Assembly: GCA_035541995.1 (NCBI GenBank)
Contig: DATKMG010000808.1
Location: forward strand, 1 to 13,954
From: DATKMG01 sp035541995
GTDB taxonomy: Bacteria; Acidobacteriota; Terriglobia; Versatilivoradales; Versatilivoraceae
Length of the DNA: 13,954 nucleotides
Direction of reading: 5' to 3'
The position numbers were made by a program, and so were the translations under genes. Under the pieces are notes generated by a model. The model was not told the origin of the DNA and did not search any database. It saw only the letters and a list, made by a program, of their open reading frames with translations. Shown here one piece after another: positions 1 through 6,460 of this stretch; the stretch's first letter is position 1; each line of letters opens with the position of its first letter.

Positions 1-1951
1 TCTCGTGTTCTTGTAATTCGCGCAGAAACTCTTCGGCCCGAATCTGGTCAGGAATTTCCGTTTCGTTGACGGGATACCTTGGACTCAGAATATTTTTGAG
101 GGCTGGCACCCCGGCGCAACTGCAACCGACAGCGGGCTGCCAACGGTTTTCCTTGTAGAGGCGCCAGTACTCGCCCCAGCTCATCAAGTCTCTCATCGTG
201 ATGTCTACCGCATTGTGTTTGGAGGGATCCCAGCGGGCGGGAAGGCAAAATTCTCCGAAAACACGAACCTCCAGTGGGCGGAGGCCATGCTGCCAGAAGA
301 ATCCAGCCGGCGATAGCGTGAGGGCATCGCTCATGTTCCATGCATAACCGCGAGGGTGGCCGGCGAATGCTCGCTCCACGTAGTCACTCACAAAGGCCTG
401 CATCAACCAATGATGACCATCAAAGCTGATGGCGGAGCTGGTGTAAAAATTATCGAGGAGCACATAGCGCTCCGCCAGCGCATGATGATTGGGAGTGACT
501 CTTCTTCCGTACATTACCAGGTTTGGGTCTCCGTTGCCCTTCGGCATGTCGCCAAATAATTGGTCGTAGGTCCGGTTCTCCTTGATGATGAAGAAAACGT
601 GCCGGATACCCAGCGAAGAGAGGTTAGAGACCCCCTCGGCGCTGGTAAATTTCGGCTGGTTCGCCGCCTGCACTTCACGAGTTCCCGCATTGAGTTGGGC
701 AGGACCGGGAGCAGGAATATTGAGCAATGAACCCTCGTACGCTCGTGAGTTGAATGTGCCGTATTGATCGGCCGTATTCCCGTTGCCCTTGATGTTGAGC
801 ACTCGCAAAGAGCCGTCTTGGTCAACGGCTACAGCGGTAGGGAACCAGCCCACAGGCAAGGAACCCACGAGTTTCCAATTTCCATCTTTCATCGAGACCA
901 CGGCCACGGCATTGTTCCCACCACAGGCCACATAAACGGACTTGCCGTCGGGAGCAAAAGTCACAGCAACCGGGAGACTCCCGAGTGTTCCCTCAGGCCA
1001 CGTAGGAATCTTGATGTCAGTCCTGGCCAGGGTTTTCGTATTCAGGATGGAAACCGAGTCGGAGTGGCCGTTGGCCACTGCGAGAGACCCTTCGTCCGGG
1101 CTGAGGGCCATGCAGGAGGGCGCCAACCCAACCGGAACTTCAGTGACAGCAAACGTCTTTTCATTGACAACACTCACCGTACCGGTAGTGGCAAAGCCGG
1201 TGACAGAGTCACTGACAACTTTTGCCCCACTGGTTGGAGCCAGTGTGTCGCCTGCCTGCGGGCGGCGTCCTCCGCGATTCGAGACGAAGATCTTGTTGAG
1301 TTGGGGAGAGACCACAACCGAGAAGGGAGCAATACCTGTGGGTACCTCTCGCTGGACCTTCAGGGTCGAGGGGTCAATCAGCGCCAGCGTATTGGCTCTG
1401 CTAAAGGCAACATATGCTGTGGCGCCATTTCGAGAAAATGCAATACCGATGGGAACAGGGTGACCTTTCAGGGTAATGCGGCGTTTTTCAACAGGCGTCC
1501 CTGATTCGGAGAGCTGAGAGATCAAAATACTGTCCGACCCTTTTTCTTTAGCTTCACTGGCCCATAACTCCCGGCCACCGGGGCGGAATACAATTCCACC
1601 GTATGAGGTGGAGGAGGTCTTGATCTCGGAGATTTCCGCGCCACTCCAACCATCCAACAACAGGATGCTTTCAGTGTTGAGTACTGCAAGAAAATGTCTG
1701 GACTTGTCGAACGCCATGTCTACAGGCCGACCCCGGATCAGGGTCTGCGCGCCCCAGGGCCTCAACAACTGGTTCGTAGGCAACAGATAGAATCCGGAGT
1801 CTTGCCTACCTAAAAGGGCGAGGCTCGATAGTGTTCCAATCAACAGATCCGATTCAGCCGCGAAGAGAGCCAGGCCGGACAATGCCAGGAAGATTCCAAC
1901 GACCAGCACCGTTCTGCAATTCCATTGCGGTGCTCTTTTGTGATCGATCAT
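1..1951 (-). CDS. Exported YncE-like beta-propeller / phosphoesterase (PF04185) protein, 3' end cut by window edge
   Basis: Reading down from an ATG at 1951, the frame stays open for 650 codons to the window edge, so the C-terminus is missing. Residues 1-30 form a Sec signal peptide: a basic start (HKRAPQWNCR), a hydrophobic core (VLVVGIFLALSGLALFA) and a likely cut after A-A. Residues about 45-420 contain repeated propeller-like strands such as SMKDGNWKLVGSLPVGWFPT and SPDEGSLAVANGHSDSVSI, as in YncE-type seven-bladed propellers. From about residue 446 the phosphoesterase domain begins with FFIIKENRTYDQLFGD; E458-N459 sit where the PF04185 family (phospholipase C, AcpA acid phosphatase) binds metal. 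A second family motif, NFYTSSAISFDGHHW, follows. The start has a GAGGG only 3 nt upstream, which is tight. The likely role is a periplasmic or surface phosphatase/phosphoesterase of unknown substrate. It diverges from the GGT-like gene. The family assignment is firm; the substrate is unknown. Confidence 0.88.
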   Translation of the reverse strand, partial: MIDHKRAPQWNCRTVLVVGIFLALSGLALFAAESDLLIGTLSSLALLGRQDSGFYLLPTNQLLRPWGAQTLIRGRPVDMAFDKSRHFLAVLNTESILLLDGWSGAEISEIKTSSTSYGGIVFRPGGRELWASEAKEKGSDSILISQLSESGTPVEKRRITLKGHPVPIGIAFSRNGATAYVAFSRANTLALIDPSTLKVQREVPTGIAPFSVVVSPQLNKIFVSNRGGRRPQAGDTLAPTSGAKVVSDSVTGFATTGTVSVVNEKTFAVTEVPVGLAPSCMALSPDEGSLAVANGHSDSVSILNTKTLARTDIKIPTWPEGTLGSLPVAVTFAPDGKSVYVACGGNNAVAVVSMKDGNWKLVGSLPVGWFPTAVAVDQDGSLRVLNIKGNGNTADQYGTFNSRAYEGSLLNIPAPGPAQLNAGTREVQAANQPKFTSAEGVSNLSSLGIRHVFFIIKENRTYDQLFGDMPKGNGDPNLVMYGRRVTPNHHALAERYVLLDNFYTSSAISFDGHHWLMQAFVSDYVERAFAGHPRGYAWNMSDALTLSPAGFFWQHGLRPLEVRVFGEFCLPARWDPSKHNAVDITMRDLMSWGEYWRLYKENRWQPAVGCSCAGVPALKNILSPRYPVNETEIPDQIRAEEFLRELQEHE

Positions 1952-2173
1952 ATACCCTCGATAAGATTGTTACCAACACTCCGCAGTATGTGTCGAACCG
2001 AATTTCCGTTTCGGCCAGAAACAAGTTTTCGCATCAAGAACTCCTTACGCTTCAGGAAAGGATATCTCAGAAGGGTCGGAATTAGAAGTCTTCGAGCATT
2101 CTCTCACTTGCTTATGGCCAGTGAAAAAAGACCGTGCTATTCTTCACTTCTCTCTTGAGACGGAGGTACCACT
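1952..2173. other. Divergent intergenic region between phosphoesterase and GGT-like genes
   Basis: These 222 bases separate two start codons on opposite strands, so they must hold both promoters. I saw no convincing -35/-10 pair at proper spacing and no clear operator palindrome. Short reading frames here lack ribosome binding sites and family resemblance. Confidence 0.5.
2162..2166 (+). promoter_or_regulatory. Ribosome binding site of GGT-like gene
   Basis: GGAGG lies 7 nt before the ATG at 2174 and fixes this start over other frames. Confidence 0.75.
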
Positions 2174-4012
2174 ATGTCCGGTCATTGGATATGTCCCGAT
2201 GCCATCGGTCTTCTTCTAGTCTCGGTGGCGCTGCTTCCCGGCTTGACCGGGGGTGCTGTTACTCTGAAGCCGGTAGTGGCTGGGCGGCGAGGAGCGGTTG
2301 CCGCGGGGCATCCCCTGGTTGCGGAGGCTGGTCTGCGAATTCTGGAAAAGGGTGGCAACGCGGTAGACGCAGGTGTGGCGACAGTCTTCGCGGCTTCAGT
2401 GGTGGAGATGACAAGTTTTGGAGCCGGTGGTGAGTGCCCGATCCTGATCAAATTGCAGAATCGTCCAGTTGCAGCGATCAACGGCGCCGGCATTGCTCCA
2501 GAGCTCGCTACGGTGGGGTACTACAAGGGCCTCAAGGCAGACGATCCACGCCGCGTTGCTCATGGTACAGTGGGCGCTGCTCAAGGTGGCATCATCCCTT
2601 CCTTCGGCCCACTGAGCGCGATTGTACCAAGCGCCATCGATTCGTTGCTACTTGCTCTCGAGAATTTTGGCACTCTCGACTTCGCCGACGTGATCCAGCC
2701 TGCTATTGAGCTGGCCCAAGGTTTTCCCTTGAATGCAACTCTGGAGCATAACCTGCAGGGGGCTCGCCCTCTTGTCGAAAACTGGTCGACAACCGCCAGG
2801 CTCTACTATCCCGGCAGACGCGTGCCCAAGGACGGCGAGGTCTTTGTCCAAGCCGACCTGGCACAAACTTTTCAAAACATGGTGGAGGCAGAAAGGCGAA
2901 ATGCCGGGAAGGGTCGAAGCGCCGCCATCGAGGCAGTCCGGGACTACTTTTATCGAGGCCCTGTTGCGAAACGTATCGGTGACTTCTGCAAGGAGGCGGG
3001 TTGCCTCCTTCGCGAGGGCGACTTTGCGGCTTATCGGGCTAGGGTGGAAGATCCCTTGACTACTAACTACCGCGGCATCGATGTCTACAAAGTGGGTTTC
3101 TGGAGCCAAAGCCCCGTTTTTCTGGAGAATCTCAATTTGCTCGAGAGCTTCGACTTGAAGGCGATGGGTCATAACTCGGCGGACTATATCCATACGGTGG
3201 TCGAGGCCATGAAACTGGGCTATGCTGACAGAGACACTTATTACGGGGACCCTGAATTCAGTCAAATTCCGCCACAACTGATCTCAAAGGAGTACGCTAA
3301 ATTACGGCAGCCGTTGATCGACGCGGCTAAAGCATCGTCAGAGCATATTCCGGGAGATCCGATAAGGATGCAGGCCCGTGCCCCGCGGGAGCTGGCGCGC
3401 AGCAGGCTGAGCGAGCGCAATGGTGAACATCAGGACACGACCTGCGTCAATGTTATTGACGGGAACGGTAACCTGTTTTCCGCAACGCCCAGTGGTGCCT
3501 GGATCCCTGCCGTCATTGCAGGTGACACCGGGATTCCGCTTACCCAGCGTGCCCAGGCTTTCGTGCTGACCCCTGGACACCCCAATCAGCTCCAACCGCA
3601 CAAGCGCCCACGTATCACATTGACGCCGACGCTCGCCCTCAAGCACGGTCAGCCATGGTTGGCTTTCTCCACTCCCGGCGGTGACAGCCAGGACCAAACG
3701 CTGCTGCAGATCTTCCTGGACGTTGTCGACTTCGGGATGAACCCGCAAGAAGCAGTCGAGGCGCCGCGGTTCAATTCCGAGGCCATGTATAGCTCCTTTG
3801 ACGACCACAGCGACCAGCCCCTTGTACTGGATGTGGAAACCCGCATTCCAGCTGCCGTGCTGGATCTACTCAAGGCTCGCGGACATAAACTGGAGATCGG
3901 CGGGGAGTGGAGCAATCCCACCGCCGCCACGATGATCGAGTACGATGCGGCCGCCGGTGTCATTAGAGCCGGTGCGGACATTCGCGGGCATCGCTACGCC
4001 CTGGCTTGGTGA
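2174..4012 (+). CDS. Exported gamma-glutamyltransferase-fold (Ntn-hydrolase) enzyme with atypical substrate pocket
   Basis: The protein has 612 residues, close to the usual 560-600 of bacterial gamma-glutamyltransferases (PF01019). The start is supported by GGAGG at 2162-2166, 7 nt upstream. Residues about 11-28 give a hydrophobic export signal (AIGLLLVSVALLPGLTGGA). Family landmarks in order: EKGGNAVDAGVATVFAASVV (about 56-75), the YRGIDVYKV and YADRDTYYGDPEF segments, the autoprocessing site HQDTTCVNVID with T422 as the expected new N-terminal nucleophile, and TPGGD at 500-504 as the oxyanion-hole glycines. By hand alignment to E. coli Ggt, the residues gripping the gamma-glutamyl group are not kept: Arg114 aligns with A105, Asp433 with Q461/A462, and Ser462-Ser463 with I481-T482. 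I infer an autoprocessing amidohydrolase/acylase of the GGT superfamily, perhaps not acting on glutathione. It is monocistronic and convergent with the PEGA gene. Confidence 0.9.
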   Translation: MSGHWICPDAIGLLLVSVALLPGLTGGAVTLKPVVAGRRGAVAAGHPLVAEAGLRILEKGGNAVDAGVATVFAASVVEMTSFGAGGECPILIKLQNRPVAAINGAGIAPELATVGYYKGLKADDPRRVAHGTVGAAQGGIIPSFGPLSAIVPSAIDSLLLALENFGTLDFADVIQPAIELAQGFPLNATLEHNLQGARPLVENWSTTARLYYPGRRVPKDGEVFVQADLAQTFQNMVEAERRNAGKGRSAAIEAVRDYFYRGPVAKRIGDFCKEAGCLLREGDFAAYRARVEDPLTTNYRGIDVYKVGFWSQSPVFLENLNLLESFDLKAMGHNSADYIHTVVEAMKLGYADRDTYYGDPEFSQIPPQLISKEYAKLRQPLIDAAKASSEHIPGDPIRMQARAPRELARSRLSERNGEHQDTTCVNVIDGNGNLFSATPSGAWIPAVIAGDTGIPLTQRAQAFVLTPGHPNQLQPHKRPRITLTPTLALKHGQPWLAFSTPGGDSQDQTLLQIFLDVVDFGMNPQEAVEAPRFNSEAMYSSFDDHSDQPLVLDVETRIPAAVLDLLKARGHKLEIGGEWSNPTAATMIEYDAAAGVIRAGADIRGHRYALAW

Positions 4013-4016
4013 CGCG

Positions 4017-4053
4017 CAGGAGGCCGGGTTCTCTCCCACACTATGGCCTCCTG
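4017..4053. terminator. Possible bidirectional terminator hairpin between convergent genes
   Basis: A perfect 9-bp inverted repeat, CAGGAGGCC at 4017-4025 and GGCCTCCTG at 4045-4053, flanks a 19-nt loop. It sits 5 nt after the GGT-like stop and 9 nt beyond the PEGA gene stop, where a shared terminator is expected. No strong T-tract follows on either strand, so it may act poorly as an intrinsic terminator or instead as an mRNA 3' end stabiliser. Confidence 0.5.
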
Positions 4054-4061
4054 GTGAAGAC

Positions 4062-4703
4062 TCATTTTCTCGTCGCTGAATCCGAACTTCCTTGCTTCAT
4101 TAGCGGCTCTTCCTGTTGGATACTCCCCTTAAGCAAATCCGTCTTCAGTTCAAACTTTTGATTTGCCGTCAAGCTGACTTCCGTTTCAAAGGTTTTATAT
4201 CCAGGCAGGGTAATTTTGAACCGGTGTTTCCCAGGGGCAACCAGGAGCCATTGACCAGGACCATCAAATTGATCGACATACCCCACGAATTGGTCCTCAA
4301 GAAATACAGCTGCCCGATTGGGTTTGACGGCAATCTTCACCTGGGCTGTGGTATCCGGGTAATGGGCCGCCGGGTCCTTCGACATGGCCACGTTCACAAC
4401 CTGCTTTTGCCCTGGTTCGAGAACCACCTGTCGCGAGAAGTCCTTGAAGCCTGCTTGCCGCACTGTAATCTGATGCTCTCCAGGCAAGAGCAACACTCTT
4501 TTCGAGCCTTTGAGTTCTTTGAGATATCCCACGTATTGCCCGTCAACCCAAACCCCGGAAGTTTTCTCAACCTTGGAGGCACCCACAAATTGTATTTCCC
4601 CCATGATTTCATTGGGCCCGCAAATAGCCGTTCTCGAGACTAGAACGGCCAGGAAAGCCAGGGGAGGCAAAATCATTCTCAATTCTCTAAACATGGTCAT
4701 CAC
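4062..4703 (-). CDS. Exported protein with two PEGA repeats
   Basis: A 213-residue protein (from the first possible start) with an N-terminal hydrophobic signal/anchor (about 11-26, ILPPLAFLAVLVSRTAI). Two PEGA-type beta repeats follow. The first spans about 50-108 (VWVDGQYVGYLKEL, then LLLPGEHQITVRQAGFKDF). The second spans about 128-192 (AVFLEDQFVGYVDQF, then LLVAPGKHRFKITLPGYKTF). The tail is polar. PEGA domains (PF08308) are surface or periplasmic beta modules, often linked to cell-envelope or sugar-binding contexts; no catalytic residues are seen. The start is uncertain: GTG at 4703, ATG at 4700 and ATG at 4694 are in frame; GGTGA just ahead of 4694 is the best Shine-Dalgarno-like match. 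Cys28 is not in a canonical lipobox. It stands alone, convergent with the GGT-like gene. The domain call is firm; the function is unknown. Confidence 0.85.
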   Translation of the reverse strand: MMTMFRELRMILPPLAFLAVLVSRTAICGPNEIMGEIQFVGASKVEKTSGVWVDGQYVGYLKELKGSKRVLLLPGEHQITVRQAGFKDFSRQVVLEPGQKQVVNVAMSKDPAAHYPDTTAQVKIAVKPNRAAVFLEDQFVGYVDQFDGPGQWLLVAPGKHRFKITLPGYKTFETEVSLTANQKFELKTDLLKGSIQQEEPLMKQGSSDSATRK

Positions 4704-5437
4704 CGTTGTTTTCTCAATTCAGGATCGAGACTAGCCGACCCGACATGGAACTATCGGGAGCACTCCTTCAAGAGATGCTCCAGGCCGAGCATCTCAAGGC
4801 TCGTTCCATAACGACTTTGATGCAGGTTCATCTCATCCAACATCTATTTTAACCTGTAATTGTGGATTACCTCCTTCGACTGAGCCCTGCTAGCTAATTC
4901 CGGGGTCCGCAATCTGCCTCTCTAGACGATTTCGTGAGAACCACTACTCAACGTTTCTCAGTGAGAGTCTCTTACCTTTGTTGCTTTGCAACTCGATGGC
5001 CAATTAAAGGTACTGCTGATTAAATACTTGGGATTCAATAGCTCGTCCCGCCGATGAGGTCGGATTTTGCCTGTCTTTCTGAACAGAGAGGATAAATCCT
5101 TCCTGAAGCAGAATCAGGCTGCTTCTATTCGTCCAAACTAATGCCCTGCACTTCCTTTCTCTGTTTGGCAAGAGAATTGATAGTTAGAAGAGATAAACAG
5201 GATCGATTGCAGGCCAAAACACTCTATCGTGCAGGAGAACAACGGATGCTCAAGAACATTTCGCCAAACGGGGTAGGAGAGGGGTTTTCCATGTAGAATT
5301 TTCAAAATGAGGGAAAAACTATCCACTCAAGGGAATCACAGCAGTTTAACCAATCCTGCCCCAAATGCCCGCAAAAGGGAAAAGGCGGGGAAGCGAGTGA
5401 ATTGGGAGCATCTTAAATATATACGGAGGTATGAAAA
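4704..5437. other. Long intergenic region, no supported gene
   Basis: These about 730 bases lie between the start of the PEGA gene (minus) and the start of the 186-residue membrane protein (plus), so both promoters should be inside. Reading frames in it are short, lack ribosome binding sites and resemble no family. Composition looks somewhat more AT-rich than the flanking genes. I see small hairpins only: TGAGAA paired with TTCTCA around 4935-4960, and CCGA/TCGG followed by ATTTT near 5050-5070. There is no tRNA cloverleaf, riboswitch core or repeat array that I can defend. Confidence 0.5.
5425..5429 (+). promoter_or_regulatory. Ribosome binding site that selects the second ATG
   Basis: GGAGG is only 1 nt before an ATG at 5431, which would encode a 10-codon peptide, and 8 nt before the ATG at 5438. 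The spacing favours 5438 as the real start of the membrane protein. Confidence 0.7.
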
Positions 5438-5998
5438 ATGGGGATTATGACCGAAGAAGCTAAACCAACTCGTGTTATGCTTGATGACACAGAATTCGTC
5501 AGAACCAAAAAATACAACGATCACCCGATGGAACTTGTTTTCAGTCGCGGCACTTTAGCTCTGAGCGAGAAGTGTATCTTCTACAAGGATAATCGAGCGG
5601 GACAACGGACAGTTACCATCATCCCGTTCAAGAACATCGACTCGTTCTCGATCCAAACCCGCAGATTCCATTTCATTCTCGTTGTCGGTGTCACCCTGCT
5701 TCTGCTGGCTTTGGGCTCCAGCATTTGGCTGCTTTCATCGGCCGCCACTGTGCAACCCTTCCAGTTCCCGCATAGTTTTTCCTTCGTTTCTGTTCCGTTG
5801 GAACGTGTTTGGGCTCCAGCTCTCTTGCTGATTTGTGGGGTCATCTTTCTTGTGACGTATTCAATTCATCGCCGAATCGAACTGATGATTTGCACTGCGT
5901 CCGGAAATAACCGGGTCAGAGTTTTGTTGCCCGTCAAGGTCTCCGACTCCGTCAAACAGTTTGTGGCGGGCCTTGAGACTCAAATCCGAGCAGCCTAA
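5438..5998 (+). CDS. Small membrane protein, PH-like domain split by a transmembrane hairpin
   Basis: A 186-residue protein with no signal peptide. Residues about 30-75 are strand-rich (ELVFSRGTLALSEKCIFYK, then TVTIIPFKNIDSFSIQTRR), resembling the first strands of bacterial PH-type domains. Two hydrophobic spans follow, about 78-100 (FILVVGVTLLLLALGSSIWLL) and 124-143 (WAPALLLICGVIFLVTYSI), joined by a short aromatic loop and closed by HRR. Residues 146-183 (IELMICTASGNN, VRVLLPVKV, then an amphipathic helix VKQFVAGLETQI) look like the last strands and closing helix of the same domain. Both ends should be cytoplasmic. The PH-like reading is an inference from the strand pattern, not recognised sequence identity. 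The start is set by GGAGG 8 nt upstream. The 90-residue reading frame downstream may be co-transcribed. No function can be assigned. Confidence 0.75.
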   Translation: MGIMTEEAKPTRVMLDDTEFVRTKKYNDHPMELVFSRGTLALSEKCIFYKDNRAGQRTVTIIPFKNIDSFSIQTRRFHFILVVGVTLLLLALGSSIWLLSSAATVQPFQFPHSFSFVSVPLERVWAPALLLICGVIFLVTYSIHRRIELMICTASGNNRVRVLLPVKVSDSVKQFVAGLETQIRAA

Positions 5999-6059
5999 CA
6001 CTGCCGGTTTCCTCGGCGCGTATACCTGGTATGTCGAATGGAGTTGGCCCAGGCGCGCT

Positions 6060-6066
6060 GGAGGAG
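6060..6066 (+). promoter_or_regulatory. Shine-Dalgarno-like GGAGGAG before a TTG
   Basis: GGAGGAG lies a few nt upstream of an in-frame TTG at 6071. The ATG at 6038 in the same frame has no such site, so the TTG is the better start if this frame is a gene. Confidence 0.4.
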
Positions 6067-6070
6067 TTCA

Positions 6071-6343
6071 TTGGAGTTTTCGCTGCCCGGGGGTGAGATC
6101 TTGGAATTAACGGCTCTGCTCGTCATATTATTTGCTTTTGCCCAAGCGGCATTGGGCTTATTCCTTCTTGGGCATTTTCTAATGAGCGCAAGGGTGAATA
6201 CGAAACGACCTTCCAAGAAACGGAAAGTTGGAAGCCCTGAAAAAACTGGATTAGAGGAGAGTATTTCCAAAAGCGCTACAGGTCACTCCAGCCCAAGGCT
6301 CGGGAGGAGGCCCGTCATTTTCAGGGAGGAATGGAGGCGGTAG
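6071..6343 (+). CDS. Possible small single-span membrane protein
   Basis: Reading from the TTG at 6071 gives 90 residues (an ATG at 6038 would add 11). A 28-residue hydrophobic stretch near the N-terminus (LELTALLVILFAFAQAALGL and onward to FLLGHFLM) is followed by a strongly basic tail (RVNTKRPSKKRKVGS) and a polar end. This would place the tail in the cytoplasm by the positive-inside rule. It lies 72 nt after the 186-residue membrane protein on the same strand and could share its transcript. No family is recognised. The pattern could arise by chance, and the frame opposite it on the minus strand looks like noise. It is moderately weak; comparison with relatives would settle it. Confidence 0.38.
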   Translation: MEFSLPGGEILELTALLVILFAFAQAALGLFLLGHFLMSARVNTKRPSKKRKVGSPEKTGLEESISKSATGHSSPRLGRRPVIFREEWRR

Positions 6344-6460
6344 GAGTCAGACCGGATTCCACCGAGAGAACTCAACGCAACGGTATCTCATCCGGGCAAT
6401 TGGGTCCTAACCCAGATTCTCACTGCTATCGAGACGATCCATGCAGGGAAATGGAAGAGC
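6344..6460. other. Short convergent intergenic region
   Basis: It lies between the possible small membrane protein and the stop of the DUF4838 gene. A small hairpin, TGGGT-CCTA-ACCCA at 6401-6414, sits 47 nt past the DUF4838 stop. It lacks a T-tract, so its role as a terminator is doubtful. Confidence 0.35.

Noticed and set aside
764..1504. 246-residue plus-strand reading frame
   Set aside because: It lies wholly inside the minus-strand propeller/phosphoesterase gene, whose translation shows clear family motifs. The plus frame has none.
2648..3277. 209-residue minus-strand reading frame inside the GGT-like gene
   Set aside because: The plus strand carries the conserved GGT motifs throughout. 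The minus frame is a codon-bias shadow.
5165..5185. Sigma-54-like TTGGCA-N6-TTGAT near 5165-5185
   Set aside because: The -12 GC dinucleotide is replaced by GA and no enhancer-type site was seen. The match is too weak to call.
5307..5450. 47-residue plus-strand frame ending over the start of the 186-residue membrane protein
   Set aside because: There is no ribosome binding site and no recognisable domain, and its basic composition can follow from the A-rich sequence.
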